From: Anaerolineae bacterium
GTDB lineage: Bacteria > Chloroflexota > Anaerolineae > Aggregatilineales > Phototrophicaceae
Assembly (NCBI GenBank): GCA_022842885.1
Contig: JALHOR010000058.1
Location: forward strand, 1-34,398
Length of the DNA stretch: 34,398 nt
Direction: 5' to 3'
Part shown: positions 1 to 9,578 of the stretch, piece after piece
How positions within the stretch are numbered: position 1 is the stretch's first letter
Layout of the letters: every line of letters begins with the position of its first letter
Translations under genes and position numbers: made by a program
The notes under the pieces: model-generated
What the model was told of the DNA's origin: nothing
Databases searched by the model: none
The model's input: the letters and a program-made list of their open reading frames with translations, nothing else

Positions 1-1
1 C

Positions 2-1282
2 ACGCTGTTGGCAGCATTTTTGACGGTTGTCATCAGCACCGATTATCTGCGCCGCACGAACACACAGCACGGCGAATATTATGTGCTGCTGCTGCTTTCG
101 ACAACGGGCGCGATGTTCATGATTGGCGCGAATGACCTGATTGTGATTTTCATCGCGCTGGAACTCCTCAGCATCCCGTTATATGTTTTGGCAGCTTTCA
201 GAACCACCGATGGCACGCGCAACACATGGGTACTCAAGAGCGAGGAAAGCGGGATGAAATATTTCATCCTCGGTGCGTTTTCCAGTGCCTTTTTGGTGTA
301 TGGTGCGGCTTTGGTGTACGGCGCGACAGGTTCGACCAATCTGACCGAAATTTTTACCAAAGTACCAGAAGTGCTGGCAGATACAACAACCTCCGGCACA
401 TTCTTATTGTTGGCAGGCGCGGCATTATCGCTGGTCGGTTTGGGCTTTAAAATCGCTGCTGTGCCGTTCCACATGTGGACGCCGGATGTTTATGATGGCT
501 CGCCCACGCCTGTGACCGCCTTCATGAGTGTCGTCGCCAAAATCGGCGGTTTTGCGGCGTTGCTGCGCTTGATGGTGATTGGTTTATCGTCTTTCACACT
601 GGTGGCTGGCGAAAGTGCAGCATGGCAAAATACGGTTGAAGTGATTGCGGCTTTGACGCTGATTCTTGGGAATTTCGTCGCTGTCTCGCAAACGAACATG
701 AAACGCCTGCTGGCATATTCGTCTATCGCCCATGCCGGCTATATGCTGATAGCGATTGCCGCTGTCGGTGGTGAAACGATTGCCCCCGGCGTGAGTAACA
801 GCGCCGCGCAAGCCATCGCTGTGTATATGATGGCATATATGTTCACCAATATCGGCGCGTTTGCCGTGGTTATGGCGCTGGAAAAAGACGATGGCACGGG
901 TGTCAATCTTGATGATTTTATCGGGTTGTATAACACACGCCCCGGTTTGGCTGTTGCCATGGCGATTTTCATGCTTAGTCTAACAGGCATTCCATTGACC
1001 GCAGGCTTCATGGGCAAATGGCTCGTTTTTGGCGCGGCAGTGCAATCGGGCTTGATTGTGCTGGCAGTCATCGGCGTGTTGACCAGCGTCATCAGCGCGT
1101 TTTATTACATTCGCGTGGTGGTCAATATGTTCCTGTTGGGCGACCCCGGCAAAGGTAACGAAGCAGTGGGCGCCACCACACCAGTTCGCGCTGCGATTTA
1201 TGCCTCGATGGCAGGCGTCCTCATTATCGGGATTGCCGTGCCGCTGGTGACGAACATGGTAGCGATGGTGAAATTGCTGTAA
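2..1282 (+). CDS. nuoN: NADH-quinone oxidoreductase subunit N (5'-truncated by window)
   Basis: This is a proton-pumping membrane subunit of respiratory complex I, which passes electrons from NADH to quinone. The visible 426 residues are almost entirely hydrophobic helices. They carry NuoN-type signatures: DLIVIFIALELLSIPLYVLA near the start with its membrane Glu, MKYFILGAFSSAFLVYGAAL, a KxxxxPFHMWTPDVYDGSP motif, and FMGKWLVF near the end. The family is about 480-500 residues long, so some 60 N-terminal residues lie outside the window. The frame is open from base 2, and the TTG at base 8 is internal, not a start. A slightly longer loop (RTTDGTRNTWVLKSEESG) replaces the usual short linker before the KYF motif. 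NuoN is normally the last gene of the nuo operon, and a strong terminator follows directly, which fits. Confidence 0.95.
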   Translation, partial: TLLAAFLTVVISTDYLRRTNTQHGEYYVLLLLSTTGAMFMIGANDLIVIFIALELLSIPLYVLAAFRTTDGTRNTWVLKSEESGMKYFILGAFSSAFLVYGAALVYGATGSTNLTEIFTKVPEVLADTTTSGTFLLLAGAALSLVGLGFKIAAVPFHMWTPDVYDGSPTPVTAFMSVVAKIGGFAALLRLMVIGLSSFTLVAGESAAWQNTVEVIAALTLILGNFVAVSQTNMKRLLAYSSIAHAGYMLIAIAAVGGETIAPGVSNSAAQAIAVYMMAYMFTNIGAFAVVMALEKDDGTGVNLDDFIGLYNTRPGLAVAMAIFMLSLTGIPLTAGFMGKWLVFGAAVQSGLIVLAVIGVLTSVISAFYYIRVVVNMFLLGDPGKGNEAVGATTPVRAAIYASMAGVLIIGIAVPLVTNMVAMVKLL

Positions 1283-1293
1283 TTTGGCTCGAA

Positions 1294-1581
1294 TCACAAG
1301 ATTTTGACAGGGACATTAACCAAAAGTGTCCCTGTTTTTGATTCAGTTCCTAGCCAAAAAGAATCAGGCAATTCTGCTGTAAAATCATCACTTATCCAAC
1401 CTTCGCCTTCGTGTAACCCTAGCACTCGTTTTTGAGGTGTCGGTGCTGGCAGCGAAGGGGCAATTTTGGCGACAGGAACAGTGCCGCGTGTGAGCAGAAT
1501 TTCTGTTTCGTCGGTTAATTCTCGGAGCAGTTCTTCAACTGTGAGCGATGTTTTATCTAAATCAATGTGTTTAAGCACCAT
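1294..1581 (-). CDS. Orphan Phd/YefM-type antitoxin-like protein
   Basis: This 95-residue protein resembles the short DNA-binding antitoxins common in Chloroflexota and cyanobacteria. The N-terminal half has the typical pattern 'VEELLRELTDETEILLTRGTVPVAKIAP' in pieces, and the C-terminal half has the family phrase LGLHEGEGWISDDF...LPDSFWLG. Such antitoxins usually sit next to a PIN-domain RNase toxin, which they neutralise while autoregulating the operon. No PIN-domain gene is present on either side, so this is a solitary copy. The start at 1581 has an AGG five bases upstream and its own extended -10 (1609-1617). The last ~15 residues after FWLG are encoded by the nuoN terminator hairpin, so the native stop may have been lost. 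It could still regulate a distant toxin. Confidence 0.7.
   Translation of the reverse strand: MVLKHIDLDKTSLTVEELLRELTDETEILLTRGTVPVAKIAPSLPAPTPQKRVLGLHEGEGWISDDFTAELPDSFWLGTESKTGTLLVNVPVKIL
1307..1339 (+). terminator. Intrinsic terminator after nuoN
   Basis: A perfect 9-bp stem (ACAGGGACA / TGTCCCTGT) with an 11-nt loop is followed by TTTTT. It lies 25 bp after the nuoN stop codon. It also lies inside the 3' coding end of the antitoxin gene on the opposite strand. Confidence 0.85.
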
Positions 1582-1608
1582 ACCAACCTGCTTTCACTTC
1601 TTTTTTTG

Positions 1609-1617
1609 ATTATAACA
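1609..1617 (-). promoter_or_regulatory. Extended -10 promoter for the antitoxin gene
   Basis: On the minus strand the sequence reads TGTTATAAT, a perfect TATAAT with the TGn extension. It starts right after the stop codon of the TPR gene and about 28 bp before the antitoxin start, so the antitoxin is probably transcribed independently. No good -35 box is seen. Confidence 0.5.
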
Positions 1618-1618
1618 T

Positions 1619-2941
1619 TTAACTCTCTGCTGTTGCTTCTGGCGTAGCTTCTGCCTCTGGGGTAGTTTCTGGGGGGCGCTGACCGTTGAACTGCGGGCAA
1701 GCGGGGTCATTAGCAATGGCGCTTAAGCCCTCACGGATAATTTCAACATCATCTATTACATCATCCAATGTTTGTGCTTGCGCCAACGATTCTTGCAGCA
1801 TCAGCCATGCGCTGCGGCAGTCGTCATTGGTGCGGGCAGTGTTGCAGCTAGCACTCCCCACATTTAAACAGTCTAAATAATCAGTCTGGGCGATGTAATA
1901 ATGCGAGAGTGCCAAGCGATATTTGCATTCTAGGCTGCCCGATTGCAAACTTAAACATGCTCGGAAAGCATCACGGGAAGCCGAAAATTCGCGGCGGTTA
2001 TAGCGCATCTGCCCCAAACGATACTGCGCTTGAGCATACGTCGGGTCAACATCAACAGCATCTTGGCATAACCCCAACGCCCGTTCAAATTCGCCCACTT
2101 TGCGATACGCTTCACACTGGCGCAGCAAAGCGCGGGCGTTGCGTGGCTGTAACGCCAAAATCCGGTCATAGGTATCAATGGCATCTTGGTCACGATTTGC
2201 CGCCAAATACAAAAATGCCAATTCAAAATAGGGCGCGACGAAACCGGGATGAATGCTGATGGCAATTTCTAGTTCTGCCATCGCCAATTCGCTCTCACCA
2301 ACTGCCATCAGCGAATTGGCATATGCCCACCGCGCCCGCACATCGCCCGGTGCAAGTTCAGTGGCTTCAAAGCCATAATCCAAGCCTTTACGCCATTCCT
2401 GCGACCCCACATACGCCCGCGAAAGCGCCTCGTGCAGCGGCGCAAAATTGGCGTCTATTTGCAATGCCGCCAAACCAATGGGAACTGCCGCCGTATATTG
2501 CCCAATCCATGCCAGCGCCCGCGTTTTGAGCGTGGGTCCGCGTACATCTGCTGGACTCACCGTGATAATTTGGTCGGCAATATCCAACGCTTCATCAGCG
2601 CGGTCTAAATCAATCAGAATTTGCCCGTATTCGTACAAATAATCCACCTTATCCGGGCGCTGCGCGACGGCTTGCTGATAAAAATTCGCAGCATTCTCCA
2701 AATCGCCTGCCAAATACAACTCGTTGGCACGCTGCGCCAATGTAGACGGGTACGGCGTGGGCGTCGGTGGACTGATGAAGGTGGTATAAACGCTATCCAT
2801 CACTTCTTCGGGCGCACGCACAAAGCGATACACGCCATAGCCCAATGCTGCACAAAAAAGCAGCACCAACAACCAACGCAAATACGTCGGGCGACGACGA
2901 TCCCGGAAAAACGGCTGCGAATAATCGCGGCGAATATACAT
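1619..2941 (-). CDS. Membrane-anchored TPR-repeat protein (paralog B)
   Basis: This 440-residue protein has a short basic N-terminus (MYIRRDYSQPFFRDRRR), one membrane helix at about residues 24-43, a proline-rich stretch (SPPTPTPYP), and then a long run of TPR units (for example YLYEYGQILIDLDRADEAL and YFELAFLYLAANRDQDAI). TPR arrays bind other proteins; the array here should lie outside the membrane, and no catalytic motif is present. Toward the C-terminus are cysteines in an interrupted TPR (LECKYRLALSHYY, then CLNVGSASCNTARTNDDC), followed by a low-complexity PEATPEATAES tail. It is a paralog of the gene just upstream (2945-4207), with the same architecture and shared phrases (YEYGxILI, AxxPYFELAxLY). 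The two genes are three bases apart and surely co-transcribed. Confidence 0.85.
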   Translation of the reverse strand: MYIRRDYSQPFFRDRRRPTYLRWLLVLLFCAALGYGVYRFVRAPEEVMDSVYTTFISPPTPTPYPSTLAQRANELYLAGDLENAANFYQQAVAQRPDKVDYLYEYGQILIDLDRADEALDIADQIITVSPADVRGPTLKTRALAWIGQYTAAVPIGLAALQIDANFAPLHEALSRAYVGSQEWRKGLDYGFEATELAPGDVRARWAYANSLMAVGESELAMAELEIAISIHPGFVAPYFELAFLYLAANRDQDAIDTYDRILALQPRNARALLRQCEAYRKVGEFERALGLCQDAVDVDPTYAQAQYRLGQMRYNRREFSASRDAFRACLSLQSGSLECKYRLALSHYYIAQTDYLDCLNVGSASCNTARTNDDCRSAWLMLQESLAQAQTLDDVIDDVEIIREGLSAIANDPACPQFNGQRPPETTPEAEATPEATAES

Positions 2942-2944
2942 CGC

Positions 2945-4204
2945 TTAGGCTCCGCCGCCGATAGGTGTGGGCGGAATGGGTGTGGGTGGCACGGCAGTGG
3001 GCAAACTACGCCCCTGATAACCGGCACAACGCTGGGTCACGTTAAATAAGCCGATATTGATACTCTCCAAAATCGGTTCCAAATCCGTGCGTGCGAGTGA
3101 TTCATTGAGGATTTCCCACGCGGTATCGCAGTTCCCCAAGAAATAATGTGCCAAACCGCGCAAATAATAACACTCGATTTCTTCCGAGCCTAAGCGTAAA
3201 CAGGTTTCAAATTCTTCAATCGCGCCTTCGTAATTGCGACGGCTGTAACGCAACTGCCCCAACATACGATGTGCCGAAGCGTATTGCGGGTCAATCTCTA
3301 AGGCACTATCGCAAAAGCCTTCGGCAATCTGGAACTGCCCAACAGCGGCATAAGTTTCGCAGATGCGTAAAAATGCGCGTGGATTGTCGGGGTCAATTTC
3401 TAGCACGCGCCGATAAATACCCACAGCAACATCCGGCTTGTTGATGCGCCGATAGAGACTCGCCAATTCAAAATAGGGCGCAGCGATATTCGGGTTAATG
3501 GCGATAGCTTGCTCTAATTGTTCAATGGCTTCGGTATAACGTCCCGTAAAAATCAACGGATAGGAGTAACTGCGGCGGGCATTGGCGTCCATCGGGTCAA
3601 TGCGAATCGCCAAATCGCCGCGCTGCAATGCCTCTTGGTAACGCCCGACATTGGTAAATGCCACCGCTAATGCCCCGTGCAGCGGCGCAAACGGCACTGC
3701 ACTGCGTTCTATGCCACTGAATGCCGCTGGAATGGCAGTTGTAGGGTCATTCCACATGAGTGCGTTGGCTTTTAGTGCATACCCACGCGGGTCATTAGGC
3801 GCTAAAGCGATGATTTTATCGGCAAAGGGTACGGCTTCATCTGAGCGTTCCGCCTCTATCAAAATTTTGCCGTACTCATACAGATAATCTATATTATCGG
3901 GCTGCTGCTGCGCGGCTAACCGATACAGTTGTTCGGCACGCAGGATTTCGCCACTGGCATAGAGGGTTTGGGCTTGGGCAGCGCGTTCACTGGCGAAAGG
4001 TGTGGTGGTGGGGGCATACCCAATCTGGTCAAGCACGATGAATTGCAAGCGGTCATACTGCAAAAAAGCCACTGTTGGAATAGCAATAATCAGCGCCAGC
4101 AAGATTGCCAGCACCAATACCCGCCCCATCGGGACGCCACGCCGCTTGCTAAAAAAGGGCTTGCCATAATCACGTTTGATTTTATCAGGAGAACGATACA
4201 ACAT
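2945..4204 (-). CDS. Membrane-anchored TPR-repeat protein (paralog A)
   Basis: First gene of a two-gene operon. The N-terminus is basic (SPDKIKRDYGKPFFSKRRG), followed by a membrane helix (VLVLAILLALIIAIPTVAFL, about residues 29-50) and around eight to nine TPR units ending with FLGNCDTAWEILNESLA. A PTAVPPTPIPPTPIGGGA tail ends the protein. The KRDYGKPFF and RRDYSQPFF motifs before the helix are shared with paralog B, pointing to tandem gene duplication and perhaps a conserved cytoplasmic docking segment. The ATG at 4204 is preferred; a GTG one codon upstream (4207) is also possible. No clear Shine-Dalgarno sequence precedes either. The role is unknown beyond protein-protein scaffolding. Confidence 0.85.
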   Translation of the reverse strand: MLYRSPDKIKRDYGKPFFSKRRGVPMGRVLVLAILLALIIAIPTVAFLQYDRLQFIVLDQIGYAPTTTPFASERAAQAQTLYASGEILRAEQLYRLAAQQQPDNIDYLYEYGKILIEAERSDEAVPFADKIIALAPNDPRGYALKANALMWNDPTTAIPAAFSGIERSAVPFAPLHGALAVAFTNVGRYQEALQRGDLAIRIDPMDANARRSYSYPLIFTGRYTEAIEQLEQAIAINPNIAAPYFELASLYRRINKPDVAVGIYRRVLEIDPDNPRAFLRICETYAAVGQFQIAEGFCDSALEIDPQYASAHRMLGQLRYSRRNYEGAIEEFETCLRLGSEEIECYYLRGLAHYFLGNCDTAWEILNESLARTDLEPILESINIGLFNVTQRCAGYQGRSLPTAVPPTPIPPTPIGGGA

Positions 4205-4311
4205 CACATCACATTATTTGCACGATAGATTATTCATAGCGTACAGGAATGTGGAACGATGGTCAACAGGGGGAACAGGCGATTCGGGCTGAATCAGGTG
4301 TAAATAAATAT

Positions 4312-4337
4312 AAAAAAACAGGCGTTTTATGCGCCTG
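4312..4337 (-). terminator. Intrinsic terminator after the aldo/keto reductase
   Basis: On the minus strand a CAGGCG / CGCCTG stem with a 7-nt loop is followed by seven T residues. It lies 25 bp past the reductase stop codon and separates that gene from the downstream TPR operon. Confidence 0.85.
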
Positions 4338-4361
4338 CTTGTCGTGATTCATCATCGTTAT

Positions 4362-5345
4362 TTATTCATGTCCAGCGATGGGACGCGGTTGATACGGCGC
4401 TTCCATATAGGCGATGTCGTCCGGCGTGAGCGCAATATCAACCGATACGAGCGCATCTTCCAGATGATGCAGTTTGGTCGCACCAATAATCGGGGCAGTA
4501 ATGCCGTGTTTGTGCAGCATCCACGCCAATGCCACTTGCGCGGGTTTCTTGCCAAGCCGTTCCGCAATTTCTTTCACGCGGTCAACAATCGTAAAGTTGA
4601 TGTCATCTTCCGGGTAAAGCGAATGGGCATATTGGTCAGATTTGGCGCGAGTCGTCTCTTTGCTTTCACGGGTGCGATTGCCCGCCAAAAAGCCGCGTGC
4701 CAACGGACTCCAAGGGATTAACCCCACGCCTGTTGCTACACAATAGGGATTCATCTCGCGTTCTTCTTCGCGGTACAGCAAATTGTAGTGATTCTGCATG
4801 GAGACAAATTTTGTCCAACCCTGTTGATCGGCTACATGCTGCGCTTGGGCAAACTGCCACGCATACATGCTGGACGCGCCGATATAGCGTACTTTGCCCG
4901 CTTTCACGGCATCATGCAGAGCTTCCATCGTTTCTTCGATAGGTGTTTCGTAATCCCAACGATGTGTCTGATACAAATCAATATAATCGGTTTTTAGGCG
5001 TTGCAGCGATGCATCCAGCGCATCCATAATGTGCTTGCGCGATAAACCGCGTTGGTTGGGCTTATCACCCATCGGGTTATAGACTTTGCTGGCGACGACA
5101 TATTCATCGCGGCGCGTAAACAACTGGCGTAAAATATTGCCCGTTACGACTTCGCTGGCACCAACAGAGTACATATCGGCGGTATCAAAAAAATTGATAC
5201 CGGCTTCTGCCGCTGCTTTGACAATGGGAAATCCTTGTTCTTCGCTCAAAATCCAATCACGCCAGTTGGGGTCGCCATAACTCATCATGCCCAAACACAA
5301 GCGCGACACCTGCAAGCCGGTTTTCCCAAGCCGAGTATAGTGCAT
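4362..5345 (-). CDS. Aldo/keto reductase
   Basis: A 327-residue NADPH-dependent oxidoreductase of the AKR superfamily ((beta/alpha)8 barrel) that reduces aldehydes or ketones; the substrate cannot be told. The N-terminus MHYTRLGKTGLQVSRLCLGM is typical. The catalytic tetrad is visible as Asp and Tyr in FFDTADMYSVGASE, Lys in VVASKVYNP and His in YQTHRWDYETPIEE. The cofactor-binding segments SPLARGFLAG and ITAPIIGATKLHHLEDAL are present, as in YajO/YghZ-type AKRs. The reading frame stays open 58 codons further upstream, but that part translates the dispersed repeat at 5408-5450. The ATG at 5345 has a strong AGGGGGAT ribosome-binding site about seven bases upstream and matches the family start. 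Confidence 0.93.
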   Translation of the reverse strand: MHYTRLGKTGLQVSRLCLGMMSYGDPNWRDWILSEEQGFPIVKAAAEAGINFFDTADMYSVGASEVVTGNILRQLFTRRDEYVVASKVYNPMGDKPNQRGLSRKHIMDALDASLQRLKTDYIDLYQTHRWDYETPIEETMEALHDAVKAGKVRYIGASSMYAWQFAQAQHVADQQGWTKFVSMQNHYNLLYREEEREMNPYCVATGVGLIPWSPLARGFLAGNRTRESKETTRAKSDQYAHSLYPEDDINFTIVDRVKEIAERLGKKPAQVALAWMLHKHGITAPIIGATKLHHLEDALVSVDIALTPDDIAYMEAPYQPRPIAGHE

Positions 5346-5407
5346 ACAAATCCCCCTTTTTTTGTGGCTGATAGAGTCGATTTTAGATTTGTAATTTACC
5401 ACAATTT

Positions 5408-5450
5408 TGAACCACAGAGACACCGAGAACACCGAGGTTTCACTGAGAAA
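5408..5450 (+). repeat. Dispersed ACCACAGAGACACxGAG intergenic repeat
   Basis: The stretch runs ACCACAGAGACACCGAG, then AACACCGAGG, then TTTCACTGAGAAA. A diverged copy in the opposite orientation occurs at 24041-24073. Related 'CCACAGAGACACAGAGG' words recur between genes in many environmental bacterial genomes. Confidence 0.6.
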
Positions 5451-5545
5451 CAGGAATAATAGAGAAAAATAGTGCGTGCTTTTTGCCTCTATTCTTCGCC
5501 TATTGATTCTCAAAAACAACAGCTTGCATCTGCTCTTTTGCTTGA

Positions 5546-5606
5546 CACTAGGGACTGAGGACTAGGGACTTGTGACTCAGCACTCAGTCCTTAGCACTCC
5601 GCACTG
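5546..5606. repeat. Low-complexity GGACTxAG / CAGCACTCAG repeat block
   Basis: Iterated words of the type ACTAGGGACTGAGG and ACTAGGGACTTG are followed by GACTCAGCACTCAGTCC and TTAGCACTCCGCACT. The GGACTGAG and CTCAGTCC words can pair to form a hairpin. The block sits directly downstream of the giant kinase gene. No gene is visible in 5346-5609. Confidence 0.5.
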
Positions 5607-5609
5607 TCT

Positions 5610-8600
5610 TTATTGCCCATGCGGTGTTGTATCCCGAATCAGCAGCGAGTCAAAATCGGCGGTTGTGCCGGGTTCAACGCCCAATGCCAGCGTGCCAATC
5701 AATTTTTCCGCACCTTCCACAAAGGTGATAAAGCGCCCGTTAGCGAAAAATGCCAGCTTATCGCCAATGGTAATCGCCCGCAGTTGAATCCATTCGGGCA
5801 GCGGGTCAACATCAGCACCGGGAATAGCACCGTCATAAAAGATTCGGCTGCTGGTGGCACTTTGATAATCAATGATCAAGCGCGTGCCGCCGTTAATATC
5901 GCGGCTGAGTGCCATGCGATAGCCTTCGACATCTGACCCTGCCAGCGTGAGTGTGCTACGCACATTGAGCCAGGCTGTGCCAGTGCTGCCGGGTAAGAAG
6001 CGCACATCCACTTCGATGTATAAATCAGTGGCGGCGTTGGTGGCAGTGATGGTATCGGGCATCGCAAACAGCGATACCCCAATTGACTCTTTGAACAACC
6101 GGAAAGTGGGCTGCCCCAAATGCGCCATACGTAAAAAGTTTTGGTGTTCAGCGGCACTAGGGTCATTGGTGAATTGACCAACGGCATTTTGCCCGCCAAT
6201 CCACCAATTTTCAGTACGGAATTTATCGGCAAAATTTTCGTCCAAGTCGCTGCGGAGATACCGAAAATCGCGTTTCAGAACTGATTCCTGTACTTCAAAC
6301 GCGAAGCTCGCGCCTGTGCTGCGCTCTGATACGGACAGCGTAATCAAGCAGTCATCCACGCGGAAAACATCACCTTCTTGGGCAGCGGCAAACCGGATAC
6401 CACCCGCAGCAGGCGAAGCCGATAGCGTCTCTTCAAAGATGGTTTCGCCATCAAAGAAAATTTCTAATCGGTCGCCCACGAACAAGGCATGGAAATCGAG
6501 CCATGCGCCGCGCCGATAGAGATTAGGGAAATCTTGGCTGAAAACGGATTGTCCAGCACCATCCAGATAATCCATGACCATATTGCCCGCGACAAAATCC
6601 ATGCGGAGTGTGCCATTGGCACTATCGCGCAGGTAAATTTGCTGTCCACCGACTTCGTTCCACAGGCGGCAGCGGATTTCAAAATCGCGGGTATCGGGCA
6701 TGATGGGTTCGGCTTCGGCAGCGCCTTCGATGCGTAAGAATTGGTTGCCGTCATTTTCGCGGGCAGTGGTGACAAGCCGCGTGCTGTTACTTGTCCAAGT
6801 GGTTGGTACAACCCCGGCTTCAAAATGGTCGCTGCCGGGTTCAGCACGTTGAATTACGATGTCATCAAAGCGATTCGCCTGAAACGCATTATTGCCCTGA
6901 AGCAAGATTAAGCCGGCACCCAAAGCCGGTTGGGTCGTGTCTTCGACATTGATGACCAAATCATTATTCAGGTAGATATACAGGCGTCTGCCTTCAATCC
7001 AGATGGTGTAGTTGTTCCACTCTTGCGTATTAATCGGCACATTCACTTGGCGCAGCCGGATTTCCTGCTGGCGGTCAGTCAAGGGGTTCGTACCATTGCC
7101 ATTGCGCTTGAGCGTCATTGCCCCCGGCGTAATTTCCAGCGCGTTATAGCCGATATTTTGCATATAACGAAACACAATGCGCGTGCCTTCGGTTGCGCCC
7201 AAATATGCCCGGAAATTAATCACGAAGTCCGGCGTTGTCAGCCATTCAGGGACTTCGCGCCCTAAAATGATAAACGGTTCGTTCAAACGGGCTTGCCCCG
7301 CCAAGACACTTTCGCCCCCTTCAATCAATTGTGACCAAGCGGTGGGCAAAAAGTCCGAGCCTTGCAAATCCTCTGGTTGTTCAAAATCCATCACATAGGG
7401 CAGCACACCCAAAGGAATCGGCGTCGGTGAGGGCGTCGGTGGTTCGGTGGGTATAGTGGTCGGTGTCGAGGTCGGCGTATTGGTCGAAGTCGGTGTCGGC
7501 GTGGAAGTGGGCGTATTGGTGGATGTCGAAGTTGGTGTCGGTGTCAACGTCGGTGTTGAGGTCAACGTCGGCGTGTTAGTCGGTGTATCCGTCGAAGTCG
7601 GTGTCGGTGTAAAGGTTGATGTTGGTGTATTCGTCGGCGTGTTGGTCGGTGTTGCTGTTTTGGTTGGCGTATTCGTCGGCGTAAAAGTATCAGTAGGCGT
7701 GAGTGTTTTAGTTGCAGTATCCGTCGCCGTTGGCGTGTGCGTTGGCGTAAACGTATTCGTGGGTGTAGGCGTAAAGGTCGGTGTGCTAGATGGTGTATTC
7801 GTGGCTGTTGGCGTGCTAGTCGCCGTCGGTGTGCGCGTCGCGGATGGCGTGCTAGTCGGTGTATCGGTGGGTGTTAAGGTGGGTGCAACTGCTACTGCCA
7901 ATACTTCGCGGTCGCCAAGCAATTGAGCAATCGTGCTGGAAAATAGTACCCAGCCTTCCGACCCATCCGGCAATAATACTTGGAACCAGCGTCCATCTTC
8001 GCTGATGCCCAAAATTTCTAATTCTTCGCCTTCTTCCAGCGTCATCAACACCGGGAAATTTGGTCCCGGTCCTAACCGAATATCCATCGTGCGCCGCGCT
8101 AAAACCACTGGCGTCGCGGGCGTGGGTGGAATCGGTGTATCCGTTGCCGGACGTGGCGTATTTGTGGCAGTAGCAGCATCGGTAGGAGTATCCGTAGGCG
8201 AATCACCTGCAATATTTGCCTGTGCTTCGGCAGTGAGGCTGGCAAGCATCACGGCTGTCGTCTCTAACATCGCCTCAAAAGTCTGTTGGGCATTTTCGGT
8301 GGCTGTCACCGCCAAAACTGCGGCTTCCGTATCGGTCGCTGCGGCAATCGCTACTTGGGTATTGGCTTGCTGCGTGGCTTGCAAATTGGCAGCCACTTGG
8401 GTTTGCGTCGCAGCCTCAGCGGCTTGTTGATTGGAAACAAATAATACGCCCGCCCCGATGGCTAAAATAAGCAGCACGACGGCTGCCGCAATTAAAACCG
8501 GGGTGCGCGAGGGTGTTTGGGCGGTGATTTCTGGGATAGTACTATCGGTTTTGGGACCCGGAATAGACATCGGGACAGATTGCGGGGTGGCGGGTGTAGC

Positions 8601-9578
8601 GGCGGTGGGAACATCGGGCATGGTGCCACGCTGCGCTTCAAACTTCTGCATCAGCGTTTGGATTTCATCTTCTTTTGCAGCACGGCGTTGCTGCATGGTG
8701 GCGACGGATATTTGTGCCGCGGTTTGCAATTCATGGGGAGTACGGTTGGCGGCTTGCCCGGCGAGTGCCACCAATTCATCTGCCAATTGCCCGGCGCGAG
8801 CATGGCGGTCTTCCGGTTTTTTCGCCAGAGCGCGGCTGATTATCTCATCAAATTCTTCCGGCAAATCCGGCGCAACTTCTAAAGCAGACGGAATCGGATT
8901 TTGAATATGCTGCATCAAAACTGCCATTGGCGTCGCGCCAGTGTAGGGCGCGTGTCCGGTTGCCATCTCAAAGACCATCACACCGAGCGAATAAATATCC
9001 GCCCGTGAATTAATATCGGCTGACCCCATGCCCTGTTCCGGCGACATATACCCCGGCGTGCCAACGGTAAATCCCGTTTGGGTCATGCCTTGGGTATCAT
9101 TGATGCGGGCAATGCCAAAATCGGCAACGAAAGCATTGCCTTCGGGGTCAATCATGATGTTGGCGGGCTTAATATCGCGGTGGATGACCCCCTGCCGATG
9201 TGCATAATCAATGGCAGAGCAAATCTGGCGCATCAGGTGGGCAATTTCGCCCAGTGGCAAGCGTCCGCGACTGTTAAGGACATCTTTCAGTGTGCCACCT
9301 TCCAGATAACGCATGACAATATAAGGCGGGTCATGCTCTGGGGCGTAATCATACACGGGCAGCAAATGCGGGTGTTCCAAGCGAGAAATGAGCCGCGCTT
9401 CACGCCGGAAACGCTCAATGCCTCCAGCTTCGGCGGCTAATGCCCGGTGAATAATTTTAACGGCAACAAAGCGTTCCATCTGGGGATGAAATGCCCGAAA
9501 GACGGTTGCCATACCGCCTTTGCCTAATTCTTCAATAATTTCATATTGCCCGATGCGTGTTCCGATCATCGGCGGCAT
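5610..9578 (-). CDS. Giant transmembrane Ser/Thr protein kinase with SH3b, PT linker and C-terminal sensor part
   Basis: A 1322-residue receptor kinase. Residues ~12-272 form a complete Hanks-type kinase: glycine loop GKGGMATVF, catalytic Lys41, HRDIKPAN (133-140), DFG (153-155), and the activation loop ending [11 protein letters not shown] juxtamembrane segment leads to one membrane helix (~360-382), an Ala/Gln/Thr-rich probable helical stalk (~385-450), an SH3b domain (~495-550), a long Thr/Pro linker (~566-720), and three beta-rich segments (~724-885, 890-1050, 1065-1318) that look like LamG/DUF1080-type jelly rolls ([15 protein letters not shown] endings). The outside part probably senses cell-wall or carbohydrate ligands, and the inside part phosphorylates Ser/Thr. 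A second in-frame ATG (9569) fits the AGG ribosome site better. The domain order is seen; the ligand is inference. Confidence 0.9.
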   Translation of the reverse strand: MPPMIGTRIGQYEIIEELGKGGMATVFRAFHPQMERFVAVKIIHRALAAEAGGIERFRREARLISRLEHPHLLPVYDYAPEHDPPYIVMRYLEGGTLKDVLNSRGRLPLGEIAHLMRQICSAIDYAHRQGVIHRDIKPANIMIDPEGNAFVADFGIARINDTQGMTQTGFTVGTPGYMSPEQGMGSADINSRADIYSLGVMVFEMATGHAPYTGATPMAVLMQHIQNPIPSALEVAPDLPEEFDEIISRALAKKPEDRHARAGQLADELVALAGQAANRTPHELQTAAQISVATMQQRRAAKEDEIQTLMQKFEAQRGTMPDVPTAATPATPQSVPMSIPGPKTDSTIPEITAQTPSRTPVLIAAAVVLLILAIGAGVLFVSNQQAAEAATQTQVAANLQATQQANTQVAIAAATDTEAAVLAVTATENAQQTFEAMLETTAVMLASLTAEAQANIAGDSPTDTPTDAATATNTPRPATDTPIPPTPATPVVLARRTMDIRLGPGPNFPVLMTLEEGEELEILGISEDGRWFQVLLPDGSEGWVLFSSTIAQLLGDREVLAVAVAPTLTPTDTPTSTPSATRTPTATSTPTATNTPSSTPTFTPTPTNTFTPTHTPTATDTATKTLTPTDTFTPTNTPTKTATPTNTPTNTPTSTFTPTPTSTDTPTNTPTLTSTPTLTPTPTSTSTNTPTSTPTPTSTNTPTSTPTTIPTEPPTPSPTPIPLGVLPYVMDFEQPEDLQGSDFLPTAWSQLIEGGESVLAGQARLNEPFIILGREVPEWLTTPDFVINFRAYLGATEGTRIVFRYMQNIGYNALEITPGAMTLKRNGNGTNPLTDRQQEIRLRQVNVPINTQEWNNYTIWIEGRRLYIYLNNDLVINVEDTTQPALGAGLILLQGNNAFQANRFDDIVIQRAEPGSDHFEAGVVPTTWTSNSTRLVTTARENDGNQFLRIEGAAEAEPIMPDTRDFEIRCRLWNEVGGQQIYLRDSANGTLRMDFVAGNMVMDYLDGAGQSVFSQDFPNLYRRGAWLDFHALFVGDRLEIFFDGETIFEETLSASPAAGGIRFAAAQEGDVFRVDDCLITLSVSERSTGASFAFEVQESVLKRDFRYLRSDLDENFADKFRTENWWIGGQNAVGQFTNDPSAAEHQNFLRMAHLGQPTFRLFKESIGVSLFAMPDTITATNAATDLYIEVDVRFLPGSTGTAWLNVRSTLTLAGSDVEGYRMALSRDINGGTRLIIDYQSATSSRIFYDGAIPGADVDPLPEWIQLRAITIGDKLAFFANGRFITFVEGAEKLIGTLALGVEPGTTADFDSLLIRDTTPHGQ
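7436..7880. repeat. Degenerate tandem repeat encoding the kinase Thr/Pro linker
   Basis: Units of 6 to 12 bp (GTCGGTGTCGAG-like on the plus strand) are iterated over ~440 bp. On the minus strand they encode TPTxTPTNTPTxTPT. The array is in frame with the kinase and is a coding repeat, likely to vary in length between strains. Confidence 0.85.

Noticed and set aside
1-1619. Complete toxin-antitoxin module
   Set aside because: Only an antitoxin-like gene is present; no PIN, RelE or other toxin gene adjoins it.
5346-5519. 58-residue N-terminal extension of the aldo/keto reductase
   Set aside because: It translates a dispersed repeat and precedes the conserved start, which has a strong ribosome-binding site.
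7436-7880. Tandem repeat array that might be read as CRISPR or as a VGVGV-type plus-strand protein gene
   Set aside because: Units are short, degenerate and without spacers. They are in frame with the kinase on the minus strand, where they encode a standard Thr/Pro linker; the plus-strand frame is a shadow.
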